Positions 20,127-29,188 of a stretch of 64,000 nucleotides of DNA are shown piece by piece. Position 1 is the stretch's first letter. The number at the start of each line of letters is the position of its first letter. Under the pieces are notes generated by a model. It was not told the DNA's origin. It saw only the letters and a list, made by a program, of their open reading frames with translations, and searched no databases. Both the position numbers and the translations under genes were made by a program. This stretch comes from Paenibacillus terrae. Lineage in GTDB: Bacteria; Bacillota; Bacilli; Paenibacillales; Paenibacillaceae. The stretch lies in NCBI RefSeq assembly GCF_005217525.1, contig NZ_PNXQ01000012.1:435926-499925 (forward strand), written 5' to 3'.

Positions 20127-20618
20127 GTGCTGTTCAGAAGAAGAGCGGCTTCCACGTTCGTCCGTAAACTGCTGTATTTTGCAATGATATGTGGGCTATT
20201 ATGGCTGCTGTGGCTGGGTCTGTGCGGGGTCATGTCTACGGGGGAAGGCGATCAGGCGGTCGAAGCGCTGAATGAGTTCTATACGATGGAGCAGTCAGGT
20301 AATTTCGGAGGCTCCTGGGAGCTTTTTCATTCACAAATGAAGAAAAAATTCGAAAAATCCACGTATGTACAGCAGCGTGCGCACGTGTTCATGCAGGATA
20401 TGGGGACGGATACGTTCACATTCGAGCTGGGAGAGCCGCAGGCTGAATATGATATTCGCACAGAGCAGAGTGGAGACGAGCTGGGGAAGGTTTACCGTAT
20501 TACGGTTACCCAGCATTATAAGACCCGGTTTGGTCATTTTGATATCGTACAGCCTTGTTATATGACGCAGGAAGGTGAAGAGTGGCGGGTGCTTTGGATA
20601 TACAAGGATAAGGAATAA
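20127..20618 (+). CDS. Membrane-anchored protein, unknown
   Basis: 163 aa. One membrane segment (about 14-36, LLYFAMICGLLWLLWLGLCGV) is followed by an extracytoplasmic domain of about 120 residues. The Glu/Tyr-rich, alternating beta pattern (FYTMEQSGNFGGSWELFH, YRITVTQHYKT, EEWRVLWIYKD) suggests an NTF2-like or SnoaL-like fold, but I do not recognise a family. The GTG start has a strong GGGGAGGGG ribosome binding site. It stands alone between the LCP gene and an ABC transporter. Confidence 0.75.
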   Translation: MLFRRRAASTFVRKLLYFAMICGLLWLLWLGLCGVMSTGEGDQAVEALNEFYTMEQSGNFGGSWELFHSQMKKKFEKSTYVQQRAHVFMQDMGTDTFTFELGEPQAEYDIRTEQSGDELGKVYRITVTQHYKTRFGHFDIVQPCYMTQEGEEWRVLWIYKDKE

Positions 20619-20726
20619 TAGGACGCGGTGTTTCTAACAGGTTAAATATGGTACAATACTTCCAAAACCGGAAATGAACAGCAAAATAGAATAGAGCTTC
20701 ACTCCGGATGGAAGGAGTTTCATAGC

Positions 20727-21647
20727 ATGCAGCAAGCGACAGGACAGCTTCCCGTCATACGTATGGAGGGAGTGAGTAAAATCATTTCCTCAAAAGCGAT
20801 TGTGGACGATCTGACGCTGGAGGTTCCAGCGGGGCAGGTATTTGGTTTCCTCGGACCGAACGGTGCGGGAAAAACAACCACCATCCGTATGATGGTTGGC
20901 CTGATATCGATCAGCAAGGGCGATATCCATATTTGTGGAGACAGCATCAAAACCGATTTTGAAAAGGCAGTTTCCCACATCGGTGCGATTGTGGAGAACC
21001 CCGAAATGTACAAGTTTCTGACCGGCTATCAAAATTTGCAGCATTTTGCGAGAATGTCACCGGGGGTGACGAAGGAGCGCATAGATGAAGCGATCCGCCT
21101 GGTAGGACTCGGAAACCGGATTCACGATAAAGTCAAAACCTACTCGCTCGGAATGCGGCAGAGACTCGGGGTAGCACAGGCGATCTTGCATCGGCCGAAG
21201 CTGCTTGTACTGGACGAGCCGACCAACGGATTAGACCCGCAGGGTATCCGCGAATTGCGGGATTATTTGCGGCAGTTGAGCCGGAGCGAGGGAATTACAG
21301 TATTCGTATCGAGTCACTTGTTGTCCGAAATGGAGCTGATGTGCGACCGTGTCGCTATTATCCAAAACGGACGATTGATTGACATCAAGCAATTGAAGAG
21401 CACAGTTGAAGAGGCCCAGACGGCGGAAATTGCTTTTGAAGTGAACGATGCCCAGCATGCTTATGCGCTTGCCGGTGCAGGGCGCGTCGAAGGCAACCAA
21501 CTGCTGCTGCATCTGGAGCGGGAGCAAATAGCAGAGATGAACAGTCTTCTGGCTGCAAATGGAGTCAAGGTATATGCGATTCGCCCGGTGGCCCGTACGC
21601 TGGAAGATCAATTTTTGGAAGTGACGGGAGGCGGGTCCATTGGCTGA
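20727..21647 (+). CDS. ABC transporter ATP-binding protein (BcrA/CcmA type)
   Basis: 306 aa ATPase of an ABC-2 type exporter. Walker A is GPNGAGKTTT (about 38-47), the signature is YSLGMRQRLGVAQ, Walker B is LLVLDEPTNGLD, and the H-loop is VSSHLLSEME. The C-terminal about 80 residues form the extra domain common in bacitracin- or lantibiotic-exporter ATPases. The next gene, its permease, starts inside its last codons. The substrate is unknown; antimicrobial-peptide resistance or lipid export are the usual roles. Confidence 0.93.
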   Translation: MQQATGQLPVIRMEGVSKIISSKAIVDDLTLEVPAGQVFGFLGPNGAGKTTTIRMMVGLISISKGDIHICGDSIKTDFEKAVSHIGAIVENPEMYKFLTGYQNLQHFARMSPGVTKERIDEAIRLVGLGNRIHDKVKTYSLGMRQRLGVAQAILHRPKLLVLDEPTNGLDPQGIRELRDYLRQLSRSEGITVFVSSHLLSEMELMCDRVAIIQNGRLIDIKQLKSTVEEAQTAEIAFEVNDAQHAYALAGAGRVEGNQLLLHLEREQIAEMNSLLAANGVKVYAIRPVARTLEDQFLEVTGGGSIG

Positions 21648-22422
21648 CTTCTTTAGGCTGGTACATAACGAAAATCTTAAAATTTACCTGCGTGTACGGA
21701 CATGGATTATGCTAGGGCTGCTTGCGGTCATTACGGCTGTGATTCCGATGCTGATTGCTCTTGTTTCCGATCAGGTCAGCGTGTGGGATGGTATCGTGTT
21801 GACGGCGATGTTTACATTTTTCCTCAATACGACGTTTACGGTCATTGTAGCGGCTGATTCGGTGGCAGGTGAATTTACATGGGGAACCATCAAGCTGCTG
21901 CTTATCCGCCCTTGGACCCGTAGCAAAATTCTGTTGTCCAAATATATATCGGTCATTCTGTTCAGTCTGCTCGGAACGTTCATTTTAGTAGCGATGGTTA
22001 CGCTGTCCTCCTGGTTGATGTTATCCAAAGATGCGCCAGCTGGTTCGATTCCACCGTTCAGTGATCCGATATCTTATGTAACGCTGAATTTCTTGTACAG
22101 TTATATTGCTTTATTCGTGACTATGGCCTTTGCTTTTATGCTGTCTGCAGTTTTTCGTTCCAGCGCCTTGGCGATCGGCTTATCTCTGTTCATGATGTTC
22201 ACCAAAACAATCTACAATTCAATCGGTTTGTTTAGTACAGATCGTTATGAATGGACCAAATACGTCCTATTTACGCATATGGACCTGAAAAAATATCTCG
22301 ATATGCCGCCGGGTACAGTAAGCTCTGGTTTGACCTTTTCGCTCACCGTGCTGGCCACCTATTATGTAGTTTTTATTGCAATTACCTGGGTGGTTTTTGT
22401 GAAAAGAGATGTTTCAACCTAA
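21640..22422 (+). CDS. ABC-2 type transporter permease
   Basis: 260 aa membrane protein with six hydrophobic segments, partner of the preceding ATPase. The TTG start at 21640 overlaps the upstream stop and has GGGAGGCGGG as ribosome binding site, which implies coupled translation. ADSVAGEFTWGTIKLLLIRPW is the ABC-2 signature stretch (DxxxxExxxGTlklLL). A strong terminator follows at 22488. Confidence 0.9.
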   Translation: MADFFRLVHNENLKIYLRVRTWIMLGLLAVITAVIPMLIALVSDQVSVWDGIVLTAMFTFFLNTTFTVIVAADSVAGEFTWGTIKLLLIRPWTRSKILLSKYISVILFSLLGTFILVAMVTLSSWLMLSKDAPAGSIPPFSDPISYVTLNFLYSYIALFVTMAFAFMLSAVFRSSALAIGLSLFMMFTKTIYNSIGLFSTDRYEWTKYVLFTHMDLKKYLDMPPGTVSSGLTFSLTVLATYYVVFIAITWVVFVKRDVST

Positions 22423-22487
22423 ACCCGAGCATCTGATTTGATCTGATTTTTATAACATGAGGATATTACAATATACTGAAAGCAACG

Positions 22488-22530
22488 AAAAGGACGTGTT
22501 AAATGGCTACCCATTTGCACGTCCTTTTTG
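22488..22530 (+). terminator. Rho-independent terminator of the ABC-2 operon
   Basis: AGGACGTG pairs with CACGTCCT, and an inner AAATGG/CCATTT stem extends the hairpin, followed by TTTTTG. Confidence 0.9.
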
Positions 22531-22680
22531 CGCTGTTTTGGAGCTGTATCATACAATTACCGCTACAGATTCTGCGTACCGGGGTATATTGCAATCTATT
22601 TTCAGCAAGAATCAATCAATAGGGACGGTTTGCGTTTAAAGAGGTAGAGAGAAACAGATCAGAAGGGGGTGCTGCATGAT

Positions 22681-23766
22681 ATGCTGCCCAATAATCGTTT
22701 TTTTCGCCTGACTACAGGTATTGTCATGCTCTTGCTCATCATTTATTTGGGCACCAAAGTAAGTTTTATATTCAGTCCCATCGTATCTCTGGTCAGCTTG
22801 CTGGTTGTACCGTTAATGCTGTCCTTTTTCTTCTACTATTTATTGAGGCCAGTGGTAGATTTGATGGAACGAAGAAAAATCAAGCGCCCCATCTCCATTT
22901 TGCTGATTTATCTGGTCATTGCCGCGCTGCTGTTTATTTTCTCATGGGGTGTATGGCCTACATTGCGTGATCAGGTAACGAATTTATTTGAAAATGCGCC
23001 GAAGCTCATTAGCAGTCTGGTTGATCAATTGAGCCAATGGCGGCATAATCAATCCTTGAGACAAGTGTTGCCTCCGGGGGAAGATCCGCTGTCACGACTG
23101 TCGGATACGTTGAATGAGGCTTTTTCAGCTCTGTCCGATTATTCGGTTAAGCTGGTATCGTTCGTATCCTACTTTTTTATCGTCTTGGCTACCTTTCCGA
23201 TTTTGCTCTATTACATGCTGAAGGAGGGGCGCAAGTTTGGTCCCAAAATGCTAAACTTCTTTCCTAAAGAATATCACAAGGACGCGCTGGAGGTCATGGA
23301 GGATATCGACAGTGCGCTCAGCAGCTTTATCGTGAGTCGGGTGCTGATAAATGTCGCGCTGGGTATTATGATGTTCCTTGGCTTTCTAATTATTGGTCTG
23401 CCTTACGCCTTGCTGCTCGCGGTCATTTCGATTTTTCTTAATTTTATCCCCTACGTGGGGGCTGTGGCGGCTTCCATACCCGTCGTCATTATCGGGTTTC
23501 TTGAATCACCTTCCATGGCAATCTGGTCGCTGGTCGTCGTGATCGCTGCCCAGCAAATTCAGGACAATTGGTTGTCACCTGTTGTGTTTGGCAAACAATT
23601 GGATATTCATCCGCTGACTGTCGTCATACTGTTATTGGTCGGTGGTGACTTGCTCGGCATTTTGGGTATCGTTTTGGTTATTCCGCTGTACATGTGCGCT
23701 AAAATAGTGATACGCAAGGTGTATCATTTATTTTTGGAACACAGGGTGGAAGATATGATGGAATGA
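22681..23766 (+). CDS. AI-2E family membrane transporter (YtvI-like)
   Basis: 361 aa polytopic protein of the AI-2E/PerM family (PF01594), with about 8 membrane segments. Typical parts are FFFYYLLRPVVDLMERRKIKRP near the N-terminus, ILLYYMLKEGRKF, NFIPYVGAVAASIPVVIIGF, and the C-terminal VVFGKQLDIHPLTVVILLLVGG. ATG 22681 lies 11 bases after AAGGGGG; GTG 22669 overlaps that site. Members export small molecules or ions, and the substrate here is unknown. Low GC and phage-like features are absent; it looks native. Confidence 0.88.
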   Translation: MLPNNRFFRLTTGIVMLLLIIYLGTKVSFIFSPIVSLVSLLVVPLMLSFFFYYLLRPVVDLMERRKIKRPISILLIYLVIAALLFIFSWGVWPTLRDQVTNLFENAPKLISSLVDQLSQWRHNQSLRQVLPPGEDPLSRLSDTLNEAFSALSDYSVKLVSFVSYFFIVLATFPILLYYMLKEGRKFGPKMLNFFPKEYHKDALEVMEDIDSALSSFIVSRVLINVALGIMMFLGFLIIGLPYALLLAVISIFLNFIPYVGAVAASIPVVIIGFLESPSMAIWSLVVVIAAQQIQDNWLSPVVFGKQLDIHPLTVVILLLVGGDLLGILGIVLVIPLYMCAKIVIRKVYHLFLEHRVEDMME

Positions 23767-23772
23767 ATGGAA

Positions 23773-24237
23773 TTATCCCGTCTCTGATTGCAGGGTTGCC
23801 TGACGGTTTTCCCTGTCTTTGCGAGTACCGGATTGTGTTTCAAGATCAGAAGCGTCAGTTGAAACAGCAGAGGGTTCTGCGTCTTTCGTTCGGATCATCT
23901 GACTCGTACCGTCCAGAACGCCGCCTTCGGAGATGACCAGCGCGGCGGCGGCTACTTTGCCGTACAGTTCGCCCGTAGGCGTGATCGTCAGTCGTCCCTC
24001 TGTGGTGATGCTTCCGAATACCTTGCCGGCAAGGGTGACGTCTCGTGCGATGATATCCGAACGCACGACAGCAGATTCTCCGATCACGACGGCATGAGTG
24101 CTGCAGATATCGCCCTGAAAATGGCCATCAATTCGAATATTGGCCTCAGCCTCAATCGTACCTTCAAAGCTGGTGCCGTTAGCCAACAGCGTATCGGTCA
24201 CAGGTGCGGACAGCTTTTTTTTGGAGTCCTTGAACAT
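23773..24237 (-). CDS. Bactofilin (polymer-forming cytoskeletal protein)
   Basis: 154 aa. The central right-handed beta-helix (about 20-110) shows the short repeating pattern GTSFEGTIEAEANIRIDGHF, GDICSTHAVVIGESAVV, RDVTLAGKVFGSI, TEGRLTITPTGELYGKV. ATG 24237 (MFKDSKKK) follows GGAGG by 8 bases and is preferred over ATG 24252, which precedes that GGAGG. It lies directly downstream of the M23 peptidase gene, in the same order as bactofilin/M23 shape modules of other bacteria. Confidence 0.93.
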   Translation of the reverse strand: MFKDSKKKLSAPVTDTLLANGTSFEGTIEAEANIRIDGHFQGDICSTHAVVIGESAVVRSDIIARDVTLAGKVFGSITTEGRLTITPTGELYGKVAAAALVISEGGVLDGTSQMIRTKDAEPSAVSTDASDLETQSGTRKDRENRQATLQSETG

Positions 24238-24280
24238 GTTGTTTGCCTCCATTCATTTATTGTAAGGATTTTGAAAAATA

Positions 24281-25312
24281 TCATTGTACATACAGTAACG
24301 GATCGACAGGCTGACTATGCTTGACGATCTGAAAATGAAGATGAGGCCCCGTGCTTCTTCCCGTACTTCCCAGAAGGCCGATGGTCTGTCCTTTACGGAC
24401 TCGTTCCCCCGGAGTCACCTGCATACCGCTTAGATGCATATACCAGGACTGGAATCCGTCAGGATGCTGGATGATAATGCACTTGCCCCGTGCCCCGCTG
24501 GAGGCTGCCTCAAGCACAGTGCCCGCTCCTGCCGCATAGACGGGATCACCCGTTTGTCCGGCAATATCCATGCCCGAATGGAAAGCGGATTTGCCCGTAA
24601 ACGGATCGCTGCGATAGCCGAAGCTGGAGGTCATCTGGCGTGAACTGACAGGCCAGGCCGAAGGCTTACCTTGTTCGGCAAGCGCCAGTCTGCGGGTCTG
24701 GAGCAACTGTGCGGCTTGCTTCTGCTCAAGGTTCTGCTGTACGGCGTTCGCCTGCTGAATAGAGCGGGGAACCGTGCGCTCTACCGTGTCCAGCATAGAT
24801 TCGATTTCCTGAAAATCATCCTTGGCTTGACGAGTAAGCATGGCTGTATTTTCATGTACTGTAATCAATTCGCCCCCGGTATAGCCGGAGGCATCCCAGG
24901 AGAGTGGAGTCACGACCGTTTTGCTGCTACTGGTGGCAGAGGATTTTCCATATTTGCGGATAAATTGCTGCATTTGCTGCTCCAGTTCTGTTACACGCTG
25001 GAGGCGTTCGCGAATACTGGTGGCCTGATTCGTCAGCTCCATCACTTCGCGGCGCAGTCGCCCGATTGCCGCATCCTTGTCCGCTACCGTAACATCCATC
25101 TGCAAGCTCTGGACGGCAAGATTCGTTTCCATTTGGGAAATGATATGGGAAGAACGGATTTGCAGCCCGATCACGAGTGTAGAGATGGACGCGATCACAA
25201 GGGTCGGGACGAGAATGACAGCGGCTGTAGAGTATTGTAGCTGCTTGGGCGGTTGCTGTGCATCACGAATGACGAGCAAGGTCATCCGGCGATTTAGGCT
25301 TCCTTTTTTCAT
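24281..25312 (-). CDS. M23 family murein endopeptidase, membrane-anchored
   Basis: 343 aa. An N-terminal membrane segment (about 28-50) is followed by a coiled coil (about 60-120, ELTNQATSIRERLQRVTELE) and a C-terminal zinc peptidase domain with FGYRSDPFTGKSAFHSGMD (first zinc ligands His and Asp), YMHLSG and GPHLHFQIV (HxH). The start has AAAGGAG upstream. The bactofilin gene follows after 43 bp. The pair probably acts together, with the filament localising peptidoglycan cleavage; that is inference from known csd1/ccmA-like pairs. Confidence 0.93.
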   Translation of the reverse strand: MKKGSLNRRMTLLVIRDAQQPPKQLQYSTAAVILVPTLVIASISTLVIGLQIRSSHIISQMETNLAVQSLQMDVTVADKDAAIGRLRREVMELTNQATSIRERLQRVTELEQQMQQFIRKYGKSSATSSSKTVVTPLSWDASGYTGGELITVHENTAMLTRQAKDDFQEIESMLDTVERTVPRSIQQANAVQQNLEQKQAAQLLQTRRLALAEQGKPSAWPVSSRQMTSSFGYRSDPFTGKSAFHSGMDIAGQTGDPVYAAGAGTVLEAASSGARGKCIIIQHPDGFQSWYMHLSGMQVTPGERVRKGQTIGLLGSTGRSTGPHLHFQIVKHSQPVDPLLYVQ

Positions 25313-25440
25313 AATCGCTCCTTTCCGGACATCGCTCCTATCCTAATAGTGCTTGGTTACTATCTATTCAGCTTAAGGGGCAAACATGTCAAAAAAATTG
25401 GAGCTTGGTATAAAACATAGATGTATAAGGAGGCTTAAAC

Positions 25441-26871
25441 ATGCTGTGGTTGCTGTTGGTTTTAATTGTTTTTATTTTTCAGACCGGGACGATCCTGCTC
25501 TTTGAATTTCGCAAGCCGTCCAAGGCGGTAGCCTGGCTATTTATTTTGTTCTGTTTCCCGCTGATCGGCTTTGTCGTGTACTACTTTGTTGCACAGGATT
25601 ATAAGAAGCGCAAAATGGTGCGAAAAGGGGGATCACAGCTATTCCGTGAATTCCGCGAGCGCCTATGGTCGCAATCCAGGGTGATTGAGAATGTGGAACA
25701 AATGCATAATCCTCATTTCAAGCATCAGGAGCGTCTGTTTAACCAGCTCATCCGTATGTCGGAAAATCCGCTGACCGGCTGCAATCGCACACGTGTGCTG
25801 ACGGACGGGGAAGAGACCTTCGAGGCGATGCTGACAGCGCTGGAACAGGCGCAGTCTCATATCCATGTAGAGTTTTACATATTCCGGGCGGACGACATCG
25901 GTACCCGGTTTCAGGAGGTCATGATCCGCAAGGCGCGCGAGGGTGTGAAGGTTCGATTCGTGGTGGACGGTGTGGGGAGCTACAATCTGCCCTATTCTTT
26001 TATTCATGCCTGTAATGAGGCAGGTGTAGAGTTTCATTATTTTCTGCCCCCGTTTTTCGCGACGCTGGATCGGCGGATTAACTATCGTAACCACCGTAAA
26101 ATCGTAGTGGTGGACGGATTGATCGGGTTTGTTGGAGGCATAAATGTGGGCGACGATTATCTCGGCAAGTACCCCAAGGTGGGATTTTGGCGGGACACGC
26201 ATTTGCAGATGGAAGGAGATAGCGTCTATTTTCTGCAAAATGCATTTCTAAGCGACTGGAAGCTGGCCTCCGGGGAACGGCTGATGGATGAGAATTTATT
26301 TCCGCCGCATACCTGTGAAGGAGAAGAGGAGGTACAGATTTTGAGCAGCGGACCCGATCAGGTATGGGATACGATTCAGGAAATGTGCTTTGGTGCGCTG
26401 GCGGTTGCCAAGAAGCGGATTTGGATTACCACCCCGTATTTTATTCCCGATCCGGGGATTTATGAGGCGCTTAAGCTGGCGGCGGTCAGCGGCGTAGATG
26501 TGCGAATTATTATTCCATACAAATCGGATTCAAAGCTGGTGCATCTGGCGTCCCTGTCCTATGTGCAGGAGCTGCTGGAGGCGGGCGTGGAGTTCTATCA
26601 ATATCGTAAAGGATTTATTCACGCTAAAATCATCATTGTGGATGATTTGCTCGGCTCGGTCGGGACCGCCAATATGGACATGCGCAGCTTTTTCTATAAT
26701 TTTGAGTTGACCGCTGTACTCTTTGCCCGGTCAGCGCTGGAGCATCTTTCGGCCGATTTTGAAGAGGATCTGTCCAACTCTTCGCACATCGATTTAAAGG
26801 TGTTCCGCAGACGGCCACGATTACAGAAAACAGCTGAAATTCTGGCTCGCATGCTCTCTCCGCTCCTTTAA
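25441..26871 (+). CDS. cls: Cardiolipin synthase
   Basis: 476 aa phospholipase D-family enzyme that condenses two phosphatidylglycerols to cardiolipin in the membrane. Two N-terminal membrane helices (about 2-22 and 33-52) precede two HKD motifs: NHRKIVVVDG with GGINVGDDY, and HAKIIIVDD with GTANMDMRSF. Length is typical. ATG follows AAGGAGG. It is divergent from the M23/bactofilin pair. Confidence 0.95.
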   Translation: MLWLLLVLIVFIFQTGTILLFEFRKPSKAVAWLFILFCFPLIGFVVYYFVAQDYKKRKMVRKGGSQLFREFRERLWSQSRVIENVEQMHNPHFKHQERLFNQLIRMSENPLTGCNRTRVLTDGEETFEAMLTALEQAQSHIHVEFYIFRADDIGTRFQEVMIRKAREGVKVRFVVDGVGSYNLPYSFIHACNEAGVEFHYFLPPFFATLDRRINYRNHRKIVVVDGLIGFVGGINVGDDYLGKYPKVGFWRDTHLQMEGDSVYFLQNAFLSDWKLASGERLMDENLFPPHTCEGEEEVQILSSGPDQVWDTIQEMCFGALAVAKKRIWITTPYFIPDPGIYEALKLAAVSGVDVRIIIPYKSDSKLVHLASLSYVQELLEAGVEFYQYRKGFIHAKIIIVDDLLGSVGTANMDMRSFFYNFELTAVLFARSALEHLSADFEEDLSNSSHIDLKVFRRRPRLQKTAEILARMLSPLL

Positions 26872-26892
26872 AGGCGGTTTTCGCCGTTTTTA
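26872..26892 (+). terminator. Probable terminator after cls
   Basis: A short GGCG-GTTTT-CGCC hairpin is followed by GTTTTT. The stem is only four base pairs, so this is tentative. Confidence 0.4.
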
Positions 26893-26941
26893 TCAATATA
26901 ATCCGGCTTTATTGAGATTTATGTGCTTTTTGCTAACTTTT

Positions 26942-27029
26942 TTGCGCAAAATCACAGTTTTATGGTATAGTATTCATATAACACAATCGCGGTAAAGGAG
27001 AAGGGACTGCGGATCGCAGCCCCTTTTTT
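26942..27029 (+). promoter_or_regulatory. Promoter followed by a leader hairpin/terminator upstream of the YitT gene
   Basis: TTGCGC (26942-26947) and TATAGT (26966-26971) with an 18-bp spacer form a candidate SigA promoter. About 25 nt downstream, GGGACTGCG (27003-27011) and CGCAGCCCC (27015-27023) form a stem followed by TTTTTT. This would terminate transcription from that promoter before the gene at 27067, so it is a possible attenuator. No leader peptide or known riboswitch was recognised. Confidence 0.5.
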
Positions 27030-27066
27030 GGTCCAATATACCATAATGTAACGGGGGGATTTATAT

Positions 27067-28011
27067 ATGAGTGTAGTGAGCAAGGAAGTCCAAAGTCTGT
27101 CTGAGATCACAGATGTGACCGGAGAGTTGACCAAGATCAGCAAAATTCCAGCCAATCCTAAAAATAAAGCAAAACGCCTGTTTCAGCGTGCGGCCATGAT
27201 TATTTTCGGTGCCGCGCTTATGGCAGTGGGCCTCGAAATATTCTTGGTTCCTAACGGCGTTATCGACGGTGGGGTCACAGGTATTTCCATTATGGCCTCC
27301 AAGATTACTGGCTACCCGCTCGGTATTTTCCTGACCCTGTTGAACCTTCCCTTTTTGGTTATCGGCTACAAGCAAATCGGCAAAACCTTCGCTTTATCCA
27401 CATTATTCGGCATTATCGTGATGTCTATCGGAACCACGTTACTACACAGTGTAAATGCGTTGACCCCTGGCGAACCGCTGCTCGGTGCTATTTTTGGCGG
27501 TGTCATTCTCGGCGTTGGGGTAGGTCTCGTCATTCGGTCTGGCGGCTCGCTGGATGGAACAGAGATCGTAGCTATTCTCGTCAGTGAAAAAACTCCTTTT
27601 TCGGTCGGTGAGATCGTACTTTTCGTGAACATCTTCATTCTGGGCAGCGCAGGCTTTGTATTTGGTTGGCCGAATGCCCTGTATTCCATGATTGCTTATT
27701 ATATTGCGATGAAAATGATTGATATTACCATCGAAGGTCTGGATCAGTCCAAATCGGTCTGGATTATTAGTGAAAAATACCGCGACATCGGGGATGCCCT
27801 GACGGACCGTCTTGGACGGGGCGTAACCTATCTGGAAGGTGAGGGTGGCTTTACAGGCGAAAGCAAGAAGGTCATTTTCGTCGTCATCACCCGACTGGAG
27901 GAAGCGAAGCTGAAGAACATCGTGGAAGATTGGGACCCGCATGCCTTTGTGGCAATTGGTAACATTCACGATGTGAAGGGCGGACGCTTTAAGAAAAAAG
28001 GAATACACTAG
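27067..28011 (+). CDS. YitT family membrane protein (DUF161/DUF2179)
   Basis: 314 aa. Five membrane segments form the YitT part (about 40-210, with GAALMAVGLEIFLVPNGVIDGG and GGVILGVGVGLVIRSGGSLDG), followed by a cytoplasmic DUF2179 domain (about 230-310, SEKYRDIGDALTDRLGRGVTYLEGEGGF). The family's biochemical function is not established. The start follows ACGGGGGGA. A terminator-like hairpin stands in its 5' leader. Confidence 0.93.
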   Translation: MSVVSKEVQSLSEITDVTGELTKISKIPANPKNKAKRLFQRAAMIIFGAALMAVGLEIFLVPNGVIDGGVTGISIMASKITGYPLGIFLTLLNLPFLVIGYKQIGKTFALSTLFGIIVMSIGTTLLHSVNALTPGEPLLGAIFGGVILGVGVGLVIRSGGSLDGTEIVAILVSEKTPFSVGEIVLFVNIFILGSAGFVFGWPNALYSMIAYYIAMKMIDITIEGLDQSKSVWIISEKYRDIGDALTDRLGRGVTYLEGEGGFTGESKKVIFVVITRLEEAKLKNIVEDWDPHAFVAIGNIHDVKGGRFKKKGIH

Positions 28012-28016
28012 CGCAA

Positions 28017-28067
28017 GGGGACAATTCCTCGGCCGATTTTACGGCTGTGGAGTTCGTCCCCTTTTTT
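28017..28067 (+). terminator. Rho-independent terminator after the YitT gene
   Basis: GGGGAC (28017-28022) pairs with GTCCCC (28056-28061), followed by TTTTTT. The T-run touches the stop codon of the convergent ligase/polymerase gene. Confidence 0.85.
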
Positions 28068-28956
28068 ATGTGGCGCGCATATGCTTTAGAACATCTTCGA
28101 TGGGCTGTGGAGGGACCTTGGAAATCAAGTCTCCTACCTGATTTAGCCGTTCCTCAATATTCAGCAAATGATAGTCAAGCGGTGAAACGTCTTGTCGTAC
28201 CTCGTCCCATGTCAGTGGGGTGGACACCGTAGCGCCAGGGCGTGCCCGCGGGGTATAGGGAGCGGCCAGGGTTTTTCCTTGATAATGCTGCAAATAATCA
28301 AAATAGATAGCGGTTCCCCGATCCTTTTTTAAACGTTCCAGCGTGAACAGGTGCGGGTGCTTTTCGGTCACAAACTGTCCCACCAGCAGACCGATGCTGC
28401 GAAGCTCGTCGAAGGTTATGCCTGTGCGGATTGGGACGATAATTTGTACACCCGTGGCCCCGGACGTTTTGGGTACGGATTCCAAACCAAGCGAAGCCAG
28501 CACTTCACCGACGATGAATGCCGCTTCCATAATGCGTGGCTCCACTTCTCTGGACGGATCAAGGTCAATCATCCATTCGCAGGGCAGCGTGCTTCCGGCT
28601 TGATGCAGCGATGGGTGAAATTCCAGCGCCGCCTGATTGCCGAGCCATAGCAGTTGCGGTAGCGTACCAAGCACCATATATTCAATGCCGTCATGCAGGA
28701 AAGTCTCGATATAGCCCGGACGAGGCTGCGGGGCATTTTTCTGGTAGAAAAAATCCCCGTGAATACCGTGCGGCCAACGGATGACGGTCAGCAAACGGTT
28801 GTGGCTATATTTGAGCAGAAAAGGAGCCAGCACTGCAAGCTTACGAAGATACAGCGCTTTGGTGATACCAGCTTCGGGCCATAGCGGTTTATCCGGGTTG
28901 GTGATAGGAATTTCCAGACCTTCGATGGTAATGATGCCTTTAACAGCTTGTCCCAT
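28066..28956 (-). CDS. Stand-alone LigD polymerase/primase domain protein (NHEJ)
   Basis: 296 aa protein of the archaeo-eukaryotic primase type found in bacterial LigD. It would fill gaps at double-strand breaks, often with ribonucleotides, and work with Ku. Motifs are ITNPDKPLWPE, HNRLLTVIRWPHGIHGDFFYQKN, WMIDLDPS (catalytic Asp pair DLD), GATGVQIIVPI, and YFDYLQHYQGKTLAAPYTPRA. It lacks a ligase domain. Ku is encoded 8.6 kb away on the same strand, with the lasso operon in between. The ATG follows AAGGAGC. Confidence 0.92.
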   Translation of the reverse strand: MGQAVKGIITIEGLEIPITNPDKPLWPEAGITKALYLRKLAVLAPFLLKYSHNRLLTVIRWPHGIHGDFFYQKNAPQPRPGYIETFLHDGIEYMVLGTLPQLLWLGNQAALEFHPSLHQAGSTLPCEWMIDLDPSREVEPRIMEAAFIVGEVLASLGLESVPKTSGATGVQIIVPIRTGITFDELRSIGLLVGQFVTEKHPHLFTLERLKKDRGTAIYFDYLQHYQGKTLAAPYTPRARPGATVSTPLTWDEVRQDVSPLDYHLLNIEERLNQVGDLISKVPPQPIEDVLKHMRAT

Positions 28957-28983
28957 ACGTCTACGCTCCTTCTTTTAACCTGT

Positions 28984-29003
28984 TATAAGCTGAACTCGAA
29001 AAA
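28984..29003 (+). repeat. 20-bp sequence repeated exactly at 50286-50305
   Basis: TATAAGCTGAACTCGAAAAA occurs here and again downstream of tsaD, in the same orientation and both times in intergenic DNA. Its nature is unknown. Confidence 0.6.
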
Positions 29004-29098
29004 ATGTACATGGAAACGGAGTAGACGGAATGATGCACCTCTAGATGTAGTTATGGATTAACATGAGCGTCATGTACAGAAATTATCCGTCAAAGGGA

Positions 29099-29150
29099 TT
29101 GACAAGATACAATATGTATCATAAATTTATAATAAAATACGTAGTGTATC
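29099..29150 (+). promoter_or_regulatory. Lasso operon promoter with two GATAC-N5-GTATC-type operators
   Basis: TTGACA (29099-29104) and TAAATT (29122-29127) have a 17-bp spacer containing GATAC-AATAT-GTATC (29106-29120). A second site, AATAC-GTAGT-GTATC (29136-29150), has one mismatch. Elements and spacing match the promoter at 6373-6426 almost base for base. It is probably bound by the XRE regulator encoded at 5952-6320. Confidence 0.75.
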
Positions 29151-29188
29151 TATTAAATGTCTTGAGCAGAGGTAGAGGAGGAGTTTCC

